From contig NZ_WSRO01000002.1 of NCBI RefSeq assembly GCF_009769735.1, positions 6,869,001-6,933,000 of the forward strand: a DNA stretch of 64,000 bases. The letters are read 5' to 3'. Numbering within the stretch: position 1 is the stretch's first letter; every line of letters begins with the position of its first letter. The DNA is from Streptomyces sp. BA2. GTDB lineage: Bacteria > Actinomycetota > Actinomycetes > Streptomycetales > Streptomycetaceae. Below are positions 53,755-62,438 of this stretch, piece after piece. A model generated the notes under the pieces. It made no database searches and was not told the origin of the DNA. It saw only the letters and a program-made list of their open reading frames with translations. Position numbers and translations under genes: made by a program.

Positions 53755-55164
53755 ATGCAGGCAGAACCGAAGAAATCGCAGGCGGGGAACTCGAAGGAGG
53801 ACTCGCGCTCGAAGGACGCGCAGGCGGCCTCCCTCGTCGGGCAGGAGTACGAGGTCGAGGTCGGCCCGGTCGCCCACGGCGGCCACTGCGTAGCGCGTAC
53901 GGCGGAGGGCCGCGTCCTCTTCGTCCGCCACACGCTCCCCGGCGAGAAGGTCATCGCGCGCGTGACGGAGGGCGACGAGGACAGCCGCTTCCTGCGCGCG
54001 GACGCGGTGACGGTCCTCGACCCCTCCAAGGACCGCGTCGAGGCCCCCTGCCCGTACGCGGGCCCCGGTCGCTGCGGAGGCTGCGACTGGCAGCACGCGA
54101 AGCCGGGCGCACAGCGCCGCCTCAAGGGCGAAGTCATCACCGAGCAGCTCCAGCGCCTCGCGGGTCTCACCCCCGAGGAGGCCGGCTGGGACGGCACGGT
54201 CGTCCCGGCCGAGGGTGACAAGCTGCCCTCGGGCGAGGTCCCGGCCTGGCGCACCCGCGTCCAGTACGCGGTCGACCCCGACGGCAACGCGGGCCTGCGC
54301 CGCCACCGCTCGCACGAGGTCGAGCCCATCGAGCACTGCATGATCGCGGCGCCCGGGGTCTCCGAGCTGGGCATCGAGAAGCACGACTGGTCCGGCATGG
54401 AGTCGGTCGAGGTGATCGCGGCGACGGGATCCCAGGACCGCCAGGTCATCCTGGAGCCGAAGCCGGGCGCGCGCCTCCCCCTGGTCGAACTGGACAAGCC
54501 GGTCTCGGTCCTTCGCATCGCCGAACAGGACGGCGGGGTCCACCGCGTCCACGGCCGCCCCTTCGTCCGCGAGCGCGCGGACGGCCGCACCTACCGCGTC
54601 GGCAACGGCGGCTTCTGGCAGGTCCACCCGAAGGCGGCCGAGACGCTCATGCTCGCCGTGATGCAGGGCCTGACCCCGCGCAAGGGCGAGACGGCGCTCG
54701 ACCTCTACTGCGGGGTGGGCCTGTTCGCCGGCGCGATCGCCGACCGGGTCGGCGACCAGGGCGCGGTCCTCGGTATCGAGTCCGGCAAGCGAGCGGTCGA
54801 GGACGCCCGCCACAACCTCGCCGCCTTCGACCGCGTCCGCATCGAACAGGGCAAGGTCGAAGCGGCCCTGCCGCGCACCGGCATCACAGAGGTCGACCTG
54901 ATCGTCCTGGACCCGCCCCGCGCGGGCGCGGGCAAGCAGACGGTCCGCCACCTGACGAAGCTGGGCGCCCGCCGAATCGCCTACGTGGCCTGCGACCCGG
55001 CGGCGCTGGCGCGGGACCTGGGGTACTTCCGGGACGGGGGGTACCGGGTGCGGTCGTTGAGGGCGTTCGATCTGTTTCCGATGACGCATCATGTGGAGTG
55101 CGTGGCGATCCTGGAGCCTGCGGCCAAGGGCTCCTCGGCAAAGAGCCCGGGCGCCGCGTCGTAA
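53755..55164 (+). CDS. TrmA/RumA-type RNA (uracil-5)-methyltransferase
   Basis: 469 aa. An N-terminal TRAM domain (~28-95, VGQEYEVEVGPVAHGGHCVAR) is followed by the iron-sulfur cysteines (CPYAGPGRCGGCDWQH plus a later EHC). The C-terminal SAM domain has LDLYCGVGLFAGAIA, the conserved LDPPRAGAGK and the catalytic Cys in YVACDPAALARDL. It methylates uridine C5 in rRNA or tRNA; the site cannot be assigned. An Ala/Ser-rich tail follows. It is the last core gene before the accessory block. Confidence 0.92.
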   Translation: MQAEPKKSQAGNSKEDSRSKDAQAASLVGQEYEVEVGPVAHGGHCVARTAEGRVLFVRHTLPGEKVIARVTEGDEDSRFLRADAVTVLDPSKDRVEAPCPYAGPGRCGGCDWQHAKPGAQRRLKGEVITEQLQRLAGLTPEEAGWDGTVVPAEGDKLPSGEVPAWRTRVQYAVDPDGNAGLRRHRSHEVEPIEHCMIAAPGVSELGIEKHDWSGMESVEVIAATGSQDRQVILEPKPGARLPLVELDKPVSVLRIAEQDGGVHRVHGRPFVRERADGRTYRVGNGGFWQVHPKAAETLMLAVMQGLTPRKGETALDLYCGVGLFAGAIADRVGDQGAVLGIESGKRAVEDARHNLAAFDRVRIEQGKVEAALPRTGITEVDLIVLDPPRAGAGKQTVRHLTKLGARRIAYVACDPAALARDLGYFRDGGYRVRSLRAFDLFPMTHHVECVAILEPAAKGSSAKSPGAAS

Positions 55165-55261
55165 CTGCCGCTCAGCTACCTTCTCGCATGCCGGTGTGAC
55201 TCCGCAGCCGTACATACGCTGCTGAGTCTGAGCTCCACCTGGCCGAGAGGGAACCCATCCG

Positions 55262-55996
55262 ATGGAACCGATAGCTCTTGTCTGCCTACCCTTCGCAGGG
55301 GCGGGCGCCTCGTTCTTCAGAGCCTGGGAGAAGCAGGTACCGCAGACCCTGCGGATGGTGGCGGTGCAACTCCCGGGGAGGGAGGAGCGCTTCGTCGAGC
55401 CGCCCCACACGGATGCGGCCCAGGCCGTGGCGGATGCGTACGAGCAGGTCGTGCGCTTCACCGGCGGTGCGGGCCGCGTGGCGGTCCTCGGTCACAGTCT
55501 CGGCGCCGTGCTCGCCTTCGAACTGGCCCGCATGCTGGGCGAGTTGGAAGGAATCACGGTTGAGAGGCTGTTCGTCAGTGGCTCACCCGGCCCCTGGAAC
55601 GGCAGGGAGACCCGGGCCAGCGAGCTGGACGACGAGGCCTTCCTGGCTCAGGTGCGGAGCTTTGCGGGATATGCGCATCCGGCTCTGGAGAACCCGGCCA
55701 TGCGGGAGTTGCTGCTGCCCCCGCTGCGCGCGGACGTCGCGATGCACGAGAACTACCGCCCCTTCTCGGACAAGCCCCTGCCGGTGCCCATCACGGCTCT
55801 GCGGGGCCGTCACGACGAGTTGGTGAGCGAGGACACGATCGCCCGATGGGCGGACGCCACCGAAAGTACGCTGAATGTCGTCGAGCTGGACGGCGGCCAC
55901 ATGTACCTGGCCGATGACGACGGGTCGGCTCTCCTCCGGGTGATCGACGCGCAGGTGCAGGCACTCCAGGGAGCCGACCGTGCGTCTGTCCGGTAA
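55262..55996 (+). CDS. Type II thioesterase
   Basis: 244 aa alpha/beta hydrolase of the external thioesterase class that removes stalled or wrong acyl groups from NRPS/PKS carrier proteins. LPFAGAGASFF forms the oxyanion region, GHSLGAVLAFELA carries the nucleophilic Ser, a late Asp lies in LRGRHDELV, and GGHMYL contains the His. The ATG follows GAGAGGGAA. It opens the biosynthetic locus and overlaps the SDR gene by 17 bases, indicating one operon. Confidence 0.92.
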   Translation: MEPIALVCLPFAGAGASFFRAWEKQVPQTLRMVAVQLPGREERFVEPPHTDAAQAVADAYEQVVRFTGGAGRVAVLGHSLGAVLAFELARMLGELEGITVERLFVSGSPGPWNGRETRASELDDEAFLAQVRSFAGYAHPALENPAMRELLLPPLRADVAMHENYRPFSDKPLPVPITALRGRHDELVSEDTIARWADATESTLNVVELDGGHMYLADDDGSALLRVIDAQVQALQGADRASVR

Positions 55997-56804
55997 GACC
56001 GCCCTCATCACCGGCGCCGCCCGAGGGCTTGGCCGTGCCTGCGCCACCGCCTTCGCGAAGGAAGGCGCGGACCTCGTCCTGATCGACATCGCCCGGAACC
56101 TCGACCAGGTGCCCTATCCGCTCGGGTCCGCCAGTCAACTCGCGCACACGGCGGAACTCTGCCGAGACCTCGGCGCCTCCGTCCTCGCTTCGTCGGTCGA
56201 CGTACGGGACGCGGACGCGGTCGACGCCGCGGTGGACGCGGCCGTCGCACGGTTCGGCGCGATCGACGTCCTGGTCAACAACGCGGGCATCGCGGCTCCT
56301 TCCGGCAAGGCCGCGCACGACATCGACGAGGACGAGTGGAACCTCATGCTCGACGTCGACCTGTCCGGGGCCTGGCGTCTCATCCGGGCCGTGGGCGGCC
56401 GCATGGTCGAGCGTGGTTCGGGCAGCATCGTCAACATCGCCTCCACCGCCGGACTGGTCGGCTACCGCCACTTCGCCGCCTACGTGGCCGCCAAGCACGG
56501 ACTCGTCGGCCTGACGAAGGCCGTGGCGCTGGACTACGCACCGCGCAAGGTGCGCGTGAACGCGCTCTGCCCGGGATCGGTCCGGGACGCGGACCACGTC
56601 GAAGGGCGCATGCTGTCCGAGATCGCCCGCGCCCTGGACGTCCCGGTCAACGAACATGAAGACACCTTCGTGCAGTCGCAGCCGATGAACGCGCTCGTCG
56701 AACCGGAGGACATCGCGTCGGCTGCCCTGTGGCTGGCCTCGGACGAATCGCGCCAGGTCACGGGCAGCGTCGTCACAGTCGATGGTGGCTTCACCACCCG
56801 CTGA
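55980..56804 (+). CDS. SDR-family oxidoreductase resembling mycofactocin-coupled SDRs
   Basis: 274 aa, GTG start inside the thioesterase gene. NAD(P) motif TGAARGLGRA, NNAGIA, catalytic Ser (NIASTAG) and Tyr-x3-Lys (YVAAKHG) are intact. After strand beta-2 there is an extra segment (DIARNLDQVPYPLGSASQLAHTAEL) like the insertion that defines mycofactocin-coupled SDRs, which hold NAD non-exchangeably. No mft genes are in the window. It probably oxidises or reduces the NRPS-bound or released product. Confidence 0.9.
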   Translation: MRLSGKTALITGAARGLGRACATAFAKEGADLVLIDIARNLDQVPYPLGSASQLAHTAELCRDLGASVLASSVDVRDADAVDAAVDAAVARFGAIDVLVNNAGIAAPSGKAAHDIDEDEWNLMLDVDLSGAWRLIRAVGGRMVERGSGSIVNIASTAGLVGYRHFAAYVAAKHGLVGLTKAVALDYAPRKVRVNALCPGSVRDADHVEGRMLSEIARALDVPVNEHEDTFVQSQPMNALVEPEDIASAALWLASDESRQVTGSVVTVDGGFTTR

Positions 56805-56868
56805 CGCCCCGACACGCTCCTGCCGGGCGCCGCGCCCTCCCCACGACCATGCCACTGGAGTTCAAGCC

Positions 56869-59820
56869 GTGCCCCGAACCGAAACGTCCTGCCTCACCCC
56901 CGCGGCCGCAGCCGCGTCCGCACGCTGCCACGCCCTCCACGTCCGCCTTCCGCAAGGCGTGGACGCGCAGTTGATGGGCCGGACGCTGGACGAGGCGGTC
57001 GGAGCCTGGTGGGGTGAGGACTCCGGGTGCAAGCTGCCCAGGCTGTGGCACGAGAGGGTCCCTGCCGACCGGGCCGCCGGGAGCGACCGGGTGCGCGCCG
57101 AGACGACCCGTGCTCTCCACCCTCGGCGAGAGGCCTTCCGCGCCGTTCTGCTCGAGTTCGCCGACGGGCAGGCCGATCTCGTCCTCGTGGCCCATCGCGA
57201 CCGCCTGGACGCGGAGTCCCTGCGCCTCGTCGCCGACGTCCTGACGGGCCGCTCGCGGCACGAGGAGACGCGCCCGGTCGAGCCGCACGACCCGGGGGAG
57301 GCGCCGGAAGAGACGCTCCAGGAGTGGCGGGCCGCGGACCGCGCGGCGGGACTGGACTGGGCGGCCGGGGAAGGGGGCGCGGGTGAGCGTACGGGACATG
57401 TCACCGTGGAGCTGCGTGCCGGGGCGCCCGGCATGGGAGCCCGGCTCGCGGTCGCGGCCGCCATCGTCATCGCCCGGTTCGAGGACCAGGACAGGCCGCT
57501 TCTGGGCGTGCTGCGGAACTGGTGGGACCGGCCCGCCCGGACGCTGGGCGCGTTCGACACCGGCACCTTGCTCGCTCTGGACCTCTCCGGCGCCGTCGAC
57601 ACGGGAGCCCTGCTGGCGCACGCGGGGGAAGCACTCACGGGACGCACCGGCCGGTGCGGAGCGGACCAGTACGCGGATCTCATGCGCGCCGGGGGCAGCG
57701 GGATCGCGGTGGGCGTCCTGGACGGAGCGGACGATGAGCCCTCGTACGCCGACGGCCGCCTCTACACGGCGTGCCAGACCGCTCCCTTCCCGCTCACCGT
57801 CATTCCTGGACGCACCTGCGCAGGGGCGCCACAGCTGATCGTCCAGCATCGTCTCCGCGAGGTGGGCGAGGAGGCGGCGGCGCGATTCGCGCGGCATGTC
57901 GCCTTCGTCTACGAGCAGCTGAGCAGTACGACAGAGCGGCTCGCGCCGGGCGACCTCGGGCTGCTCGGCGAGGAGGAGGCGCGTCGTACGGCCGAACTCG
58001 GCCTTCCCGCAACGTCGTTGACCTGGGAGCCGGAGCGGATCGACGCGGTCTTCGCCGCCAGGGCCGCCGAACGGCCCGATGCCGTGGCGGTCACCTGCGA
58101 GGGACGAACGCTGACGTACGCCGAACTGGAAGGGCGGGCCGCGCGCTGGGCCGCCGCCCTGCGGGCCGGCGGGGTCGGTGCCGGTGAGCGCGTGGGGATC
58201 TGTCTGGAGCGGTCGCTCGATCTCGTGGTCGCCATGCTCGCCGTGCTGAAGGCGGACTGCGTGTATGTGCCGATGGACCCGGACTACCCGGCCGACCGGC
58301 TCGCGTACACCGCCGAGGACGCGGGGCTGCGGGCCGTCGTGACCACCCTCGGCATCTTTCACGGGACCGCCGGTATGTGGTGCGTGCGCCCGGAGGAGCT
58401 GGAGGCGGGGGAGGCCGCCCCGGGTGCGGCACCGGAAGAAGTGAAGCCCACGCGGGCACCCGAGGATGCGGCATACGTCATCTACACCTCGGGCTCCACC
58501 GGCCGCCCCAAGGGCGTGGTCGTACCGCACCGCAACGTAGTGGCCCTCCTCGCCGCTACGCGGGACGACTTCGGCATCGGCCCGGACGACACCTGGACCC
58601 TCTTCCACTCCTGCGCCTTCGACTTCTCCGTGTGGGAGGTATGGGGAGCGCTCCTTACGGGAGCACGGCTCGTCGTCGTGCCGTTCTGGGTCTCCCGGTC
58701 ACCCGCGGAGTTCCACACCCTGATGCTGACCGAGCGGGTCACCGTGCTCAACCAGACGCCGTCGGCCTTCGCGCAGCTGATGGAAGCCGACCGCCGCAGC
58801 GGGGAGCAACTGGCCGTCCGGCTCGTCGTGTTCGGCGGTGAGGCCCTCGACGCGCGACCGCTGCGGACGTGGTTCGACCGCTACCCGGAGGACCGCTGCC
58901 GTGTGGTGAACATGTTCGGCATCACGGAGACCACCGTCCATGTCACGGCCCAGACCGTCACACGCCGGCAGGCGCTGTCCGGATCGCGATCGGTGGGCGC
59001 CGCCCTGCCCGGCTGGTGTCTGTACGTCCTCGACGAGCGGCGGCGCCCGGTTCCGTGCGGTGTTCCCGGCGAGATATACGTCGGTGGCGAGGGCCTCGCC
59101 CTGGAGTACCTGGGACGTCCCGACCTGACCCGGGAGCGGTTCGTGCCGGACCCCTTCAACGGCGGGCGCATGTACCGCAGCGGCGATCTCGGCCGGCTCC
59201 TGCCGGACGGCAGGCTTGAGCACCTGGGGCGTCTCGACTCGCAGGTGAAGGTGCGGGGCTTCCGGATCGAGCTGGACGAGATCCGCACCGTCCTGCTGGA
59301 GGCCCCGGACGTCACGGCGGCCGCGGTGGTCGTCGAGGGAGGCGAGACCGGCGACGCGGCTCAGGCCCGCATCACCGCGTACGTGGTGATGCGGGACACC
59401 GGGGGCGAAACGGAGCCGGTGCGCCTGCACGCGCAGAGCGTGCTGCCCTCGTACATGGTGCCGACGTCGGTGATCGCCGTCCCGGACCTGCCCCTGACCG
59501 CGAACGGCAAGCTGGATACGCGCAAGCTGGCGGAACACGCCGTCGCCCCCGCGCCGCCCGCACCCGTGGACACGGCCGCATCACCGGACGGTGACCCCGG
59601 CGACCTCGCGGCGTCCCTCGCCTCGGCCTGGGAGACGCTGCTCGGCGTGCCCGTCGGACCGGACGACAACTTCTTCCTGCTGGGCGGGAATTCGCTGCTC
59701 GCGGTGCGGCTGACAGCGGTCATGCACGAGCAGGGGATGCCACCTCTGCAACTGCGGGAGCTGTATCTCCATCCGACAGTGACACGGCTTGCGCGGGTGC
59801 TCGAGAGCAGTCGCACATGA
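56869..59820 (+). CDS. Single-module NRPS (degenerate C - adenylation[Thr] - PCP)
   Basis: 983 aa from the GTG at 56869 (GGAG eight bases upstream). Residues ~1-345 look like a condensation domain, but the HHxxxDG site reads AHRDRLDAES, so catalysis is doubtful. The A domain (~375-895) has YTSGSTGRPKG, and binding-pocket residues read from FDFSVWE, LNQTPSAF, VVFGGEAL and NMFGITETTVH plus the A10 Lys give DFWNVGMVHK, a known threonine code. The PCP has FFLLGGNSLLAV with the pantetheine Ser at 942. There is no TE or epimerase domain. The product would be threonyl-S-PCP for modification by partners such as the SDR. The 3' end overlaps the antisense LuxR gene by 101 bases. Confidence 0.9.
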   Translation: MPRTETSCLTPAAAAASARCHALHVRLPQGVDAQLMGRTLDEAVGAWWGEDSGCKLPRLWHERVPADRAAGSDRVRAETTRALHPRREAFRAVLLEFADGQADLVLVAHRDRLDAESLRLVADVLTGRSRHEETRPVEPHDPGEAPEETLQEWRAADRAAGLDWAAGEGGAGERTGHVTVELRAGAPGMGARLAVAAAIVIARFEDQDRPLLGVLRNWWDRPARTLGAFDTGTLLALDLSGAVDTGALLAHAGEALTGRTGRCGADQYADLMRAGGSGIAVGVLDGADDEPSYADGRLYTACQTAPFPLTVIPGRTCAGAPQLIVQHRLREVGEEAAARFARHVAFVYEQLSSTTERLAPGDLGLLGEEEARRTAELGLPATSLTWEPERIDAVFAARAAERPDAVAVTCEGRTLTYAELEGRAARWAAALRAGGVGAGERVGICLERSLDLVVAMLAVLKADCVYVPMDPDYPADRLAYTAEDAGLRAVVTTLGIFHGTAGMWCVRPEELEAGEAAPGAAPEEVKPTRAPEDAAYVIYTSGSTGRPKGVVVPHRNVVALLAATRDDFGIGPDDTWTLFHSCAFDFSVWEVWGALLTGARLVVVPFWVSRSPAEFHTLMLTERVTVLNQTPSAFAQLMEADRRSGEQLAVRLVVFGGEALDARPLRTWFDRYPEDRCRVVNMFGITETTVHVTAQTVTRRQALSGSRSVGAALPGWCLYVLDERRRPVPCGVPGEIYVGGEGLALEYLGRPDLTRERFVPDPFNGGRMYRSGDLGRLLPDGRLEHLGRLDSQVKVRGFRIELDEIRTVLLEAPDVTAAAVVVEGGETGDAAQARITAYVVMRDTGGETEPVRLHAQSVLPSYMVPTSVIAVPDLPLTANGKLDTRKLAEHAVAPAPPAPVDTAASPDGDPGDLAASLASAWETLLGVPVGPDDNFFLLGGNSLLAVRLTAVMHEQGMPPLQLRELYLHPTVTRLARVLESSRT

Positions 59821-60760
59821 CGCCGGCGTCGTCGAGAAGCTTCAGGGAGGGGGCGACGGCGCCGCCGTCCTGCGGGCGCAGAAGCGAGGAGGTCGCCAGC
59901 AGATAGCCCAGCTGGGCCCGGCTGCCGCTGGCAAGCTGTTGGGACACTTTGCGGACGTGCTCGGCCACACTGCGCCGGCTCATGCCAAGGCGCCGGGCGA
60001 TGGAGTCGTCCGTCTCTCCGGACACGATCGCCCGCAGGATGGTCTGCTGGATGTCCGAGGTGATCTCGGGCGAGCGCAAGGGGGCGGCCCGCGGAGTCAC
60101 GGGGACCGCCCTGTCCCAGGCGTTCTCGAAGAACTGCGCCAGAAAGCGGACGAGTCCCGGATGCGTGACCCGCAGCGCGGCGACGGAACGCTCCTCGGAC
60201 ACCGGTATGAAGGCGACCTCCCGATCGCAGATGATCATGCGCTCGAAGACCTCGGTCAGGGTACGGACTTGGGCACCCGACTCCGTGACCTCCTCGATGT
60301 ACGACAACGTCGCCTGGTGCGAGCGGACCGTGTGCTGGTAGATGGTGCGCTGCCGGACACCGCGCGACAGCAGGCGCATGTCTCGCTCCCTGGCCTCTTC
60401 GAGGAGGTCCGGGGCGCGCCCACCGCCGGGCTGCGCCGTCAGCAGCTCCTCGCGGCATCCCGCCACGGCTGCTTCCAGCGCGGAGCTGATCTGGCTGCCC
60501 CCGGTGAGCAGCGTGACCGTCACCTGCCGGTCCCCGCACGCGTCCGCGTACGCCTGCGACAGGGCGGCGAAGGTGGCCCGGGCGGTCAGCAATTCCTTGC
60601 GTCGGCGCGCCAGTTCGTCCTCCAGCGGCCCGAGTGCCGCGAAAGCCGCGGCCTCAGGCGGAACGATCTCGACCGAACCGGGCGAGTCGTGGCATTCGCG
60701 TACAAGGGACAGTTTCCACAGGCAATCCGGTACGTCCACGCGGGGCAGGGGTCCAGCCAT
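59720..60760 (-). CDS. LuxR-type regulator with TrmB-like effector domain
   Basis: 346 aa. The C-terminal LuxR HTH (~230-290) reads SDIQQTILRAIVSGETDDSIARRLGMSRRSVAEHVRKVSQQL. The middle (~40-215) resembles the PLD-like effector domain of TrmB-type regulators in streptomycete clusters (LLSRGVRQRTIYQHTVRSHQ, EVFERMIICDREVAFIPV). The classical N-terminal TrmB winged helix is short or absent. The ATG at 60760 is a best guess; its ribosome site is weak. A ~45-residue tail after the HTH is encoded antisense to the NRPS end. It likely controls this cluster. Confidence 0.8.
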   Translation of the reverse strand: MAGPLPRVDVPDCLWKLSLVRECHDSPGSVEIVPPEAAAFAALGPLEDELARRRKELLTARATFAALSQAYADACGDRQVTVTLLTGGSQISSALEAAVAGCREELLTAQPGGGRAPDLLEEARERDMRLLSRGVRQRTIYQHTVRSHQATLSYIEEVTESGAQVRTLTEVFERMIICDREVAFIPVSEERSVAALRVTHPGLVRFLAQFFENAWDRAVPVTPRAAPLRSPEITSDIQQTILRAIVSGETDDSIARRLGMSRRSVAEHVRKVSQQLASGSRAQLGYLLATSSLLRPQDGGAVAPSLKLLDDAGVMCDCSRAPAQAVSLSDGDTAPAVAEVASPARA

Positions 60761-60980
60761 GAGCGAGGCGCTGTACAGATCAAGTGCGGGAGCACAGGGT
60801 GAACTTGGCTGCGGGGTGTCGCATTCGCACAAGTTCGACCGAGTTTGTTTAAGGGTCACAAGTGTGAAGGTTACATTTGTGCGCCCTGGTGGACCTATGG
60901 AGAAGGTCACCTCGTCGGCAAGCATGGCGACAGGCGGCCCGCACGCCGCCCGATCACTTGATCCTGAGGGGGACCCACCC
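60761..60980. promoter_or_regulatory. Divergent promoter region of the LuxR and peptide/M18 operons
   Basis: CGCACAA (60826-60832) and TTGTGCG (60877-60883) form an inverted pair. TCACAAGTGTGA (60857-60868) is a perfect 12-bp palindrome at its centre. The region is clearly AT-richer than its surroundings, as expected for divergent promoters; TCACAAGTGTGA is a good operator candidate. Confidence 0.6.
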
Positions 60981-61133
60981 ATGCGTTACCTGATCCGCGC
61001 CACGATCGCATCCTTCGTCCTGGGGCTCATCGCGCTCGGGGGCCAGGCCCAGCCGGGCGCAGGAGAAGCGGACACGCACGTCAGCGCAGACTCGGCCTGG
61101 GGCCGCTCCGCGCCCGTCGACCACCGGCAGTGA
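60981..61133 (+). CDS. 50-aa secreted peptide precursor
   Basis: It begins MRYLIRATIASFVLGLIALG: a basic N-terminus and hydrophobic core, followed by GQAQ, a plausible signal-peptidase site. A 25-30-residue hydrophilic mature part ends SAPVDHRQ. The ATG follows GAGGGG at 8-base spacing. The stop overlaps the M18-like gene start by 4 bases (GTGA). No homologue is known to me. It could be a signalling peptide, a cluster-specific ligand or a small lipophilic partner. Confidence 0.7.
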   Translation: MRYLIRATIASFVLGLIALGGQAQPGAGEADTHVSADSAWGRSAPVDHRQ

Positions 61134-62389
61134 CCGCACCGCGCCCGATGCGGCACGGCGACGACCTGCTCACGTACATCGAGGCCGGGACATCGCCGTA
61201 CCACGCGGTGGAGGAGGCCACGGTCCGGCTCCGGGCGGCCGGGTTCCGGGAGTTGAGCGAGGAGGGTCACTGGGCGGACGCGACAGGCGGCTGTTTCGTG
61301 GCCGGCGGGGGCACGCTCATCGCCTGGTACGCCCCGCCCGGTGCCGCCGGTCCGACCCCGATCCGGCTCGTGGCCGCGAACACCGACGCGCCGAACCTGC
61401 GGATCGGGCCGACGCCGGATGCGGGGGCCCGGGGGTGGCAGCGGATCGCCGTGGACACCTACGGCCCCGTCCGTCTCGGCAGCTGGCTCGACCGGGACCT
61501 GGGCGTGTCCGGCCGGCTCGCCCTGTACGACGGGACCACCCGGCTCGTCTGCCTGGACTCGCCTCTCCTGCGGGCCCCGCAGCCGTTGCCGGACGCGCCC
61601 GATGGCGGCCTGGGCCGTGGCAGCCGGGAGCTCGCGCCCGTCTGGGGGCTTGGCGGGGAGGATCCGGGCCGCCTCCTGTACCGGCTGGCGAGCGAGGCGG
61701 AAGTCCACGCCGACGATGTGCTCGGCTGGGACCTAATGCTCCACGACGTGCAGCCGCCGGCCTTCCTGGGTGATGCCGGGGAATTCGTCGCATCGGCGCG
61801 TCTGAACAATCTCGTCTCCGTGCACTCGGGGCTCGCCGCGCTGCTGAGCGCGGCGGAGCGCGGGCCCCGAGCGGTCACCGCGTTCGTGGCCTTCGACCGC
61901 ATGGCCGTGCACCCGGGGGAGGCGGGAGGGTCGCAGTGCCTCCGGCTGGCCCGGGTGCTGCGCCGCTCCGTGGAGGCTCGGGGCGGTGGCCGGGAGGACT
62001 GGCAACGGGCCGTCGCGGGAACGCTGGCGGTCGCCGCCGGAATGACGGACGCGCTGCACCCGGATTCCCCGGAACCGTGCGGCCCGCTGCCCAACGGCGG
62101 GCCGGTCGTGGCGGACAGCACCGCGACCGCCGACCGCCCTCGTGTCGCGGACTTCGTGCGTGCCTGCCAGCGGGCCGGGGTGCCCTGGCAGTCCTGTGAC
62201 CGCGGGGGCGACCTGCCCGATGGCTCGCCCGTGGCGCGCCTGCTCGCCTCCCGTCTCGGCATCCCCGTCATCGACGTGGGCGTGCCCGGTCTGTCGCTCA
62301 ATTCGGTACGCGAACTGTGCGGTTCCCACGACCCGAGACTGCTCACGCGCGCACTCACCGAGTTCCTCCTGGCCGACCCCGCGCACTGA
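61130..62389 (+). CDS. M18 aminopeptidase homologue lacking metal ligands (pseudoenzyme)
   Basis: 419 aa, colinear with bacterial M18 aspartyl aminopeptidases (TPYHAV-like SPYHAVEEATVRL, WLDRDLGVSGRLAL, PVWGLG, GWDLMLHDVQ). The six residues that bind the two metals or act as base in the family are all changed: family HTDSP reads NTDAP (Asn84), RLDNL reads RLNNL (Asn226), DHEENGS reads DRMAVHPGEAGGS (256-), SSDxxHAxHP reads AAGMTDALHP, and MHSARE reads LNSVRE (Asn391). Hydrolysis is therefore unlikely. It may bind peptides or the carrier-bound aminoacyl group. GTG start in a GTGA overlap with the 50-aa peptide gene. Confidence 0.85.
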   Translation: MTAPRPMRHGDDLLTYIEAGTSPYHAVEEATVRLRAAGFRELSEEGHWADATGGCFVAGGGTLIAWYAPPGAAGPTPIRLVAANTDAPNLRIGPTPDAGARGWQRIAVDTYGPVRLGSWLDRDLGVSGRLALYDGTTRLVCLDSPLLRAPQPLPDAPDGGLGRGSRELAPVWGLGGEDPGRLLYRLASEAEVHADDVLGWDLMLHDVQPPAFLGDAGEFVASARLNNLVSVHSGLAALLSAAERGPRAVTAFVAFDRMAVHPGEAGGSQCLRLARVLRRSVEARGGGREDWQRAVAGTLAVAAGMTDALHPDSPEPCGPLPNGGPVVADSTATADRPRVADFVRACQRAGVPWQSCDRGGDLPDGSPVARLLASRLGIPVIDVGVPGLSLNSVRELCGSHDPRLLTRALTEFLLADPAH

Positions 62390-62438
62390 CCACTTTGCTC
62401 CACCCATCACGACGGAACTCCCATGGGAGGGAACGCAC

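Noticed and set aside
60342..61133. Longer version (264 codons) of the 50-aa peptide gene
   Set aside because: The upstream part is antisense to the LuxR-type gene and low-complexity; the ATG at 60981 has a strong ribosome site and starts a signal sequence.
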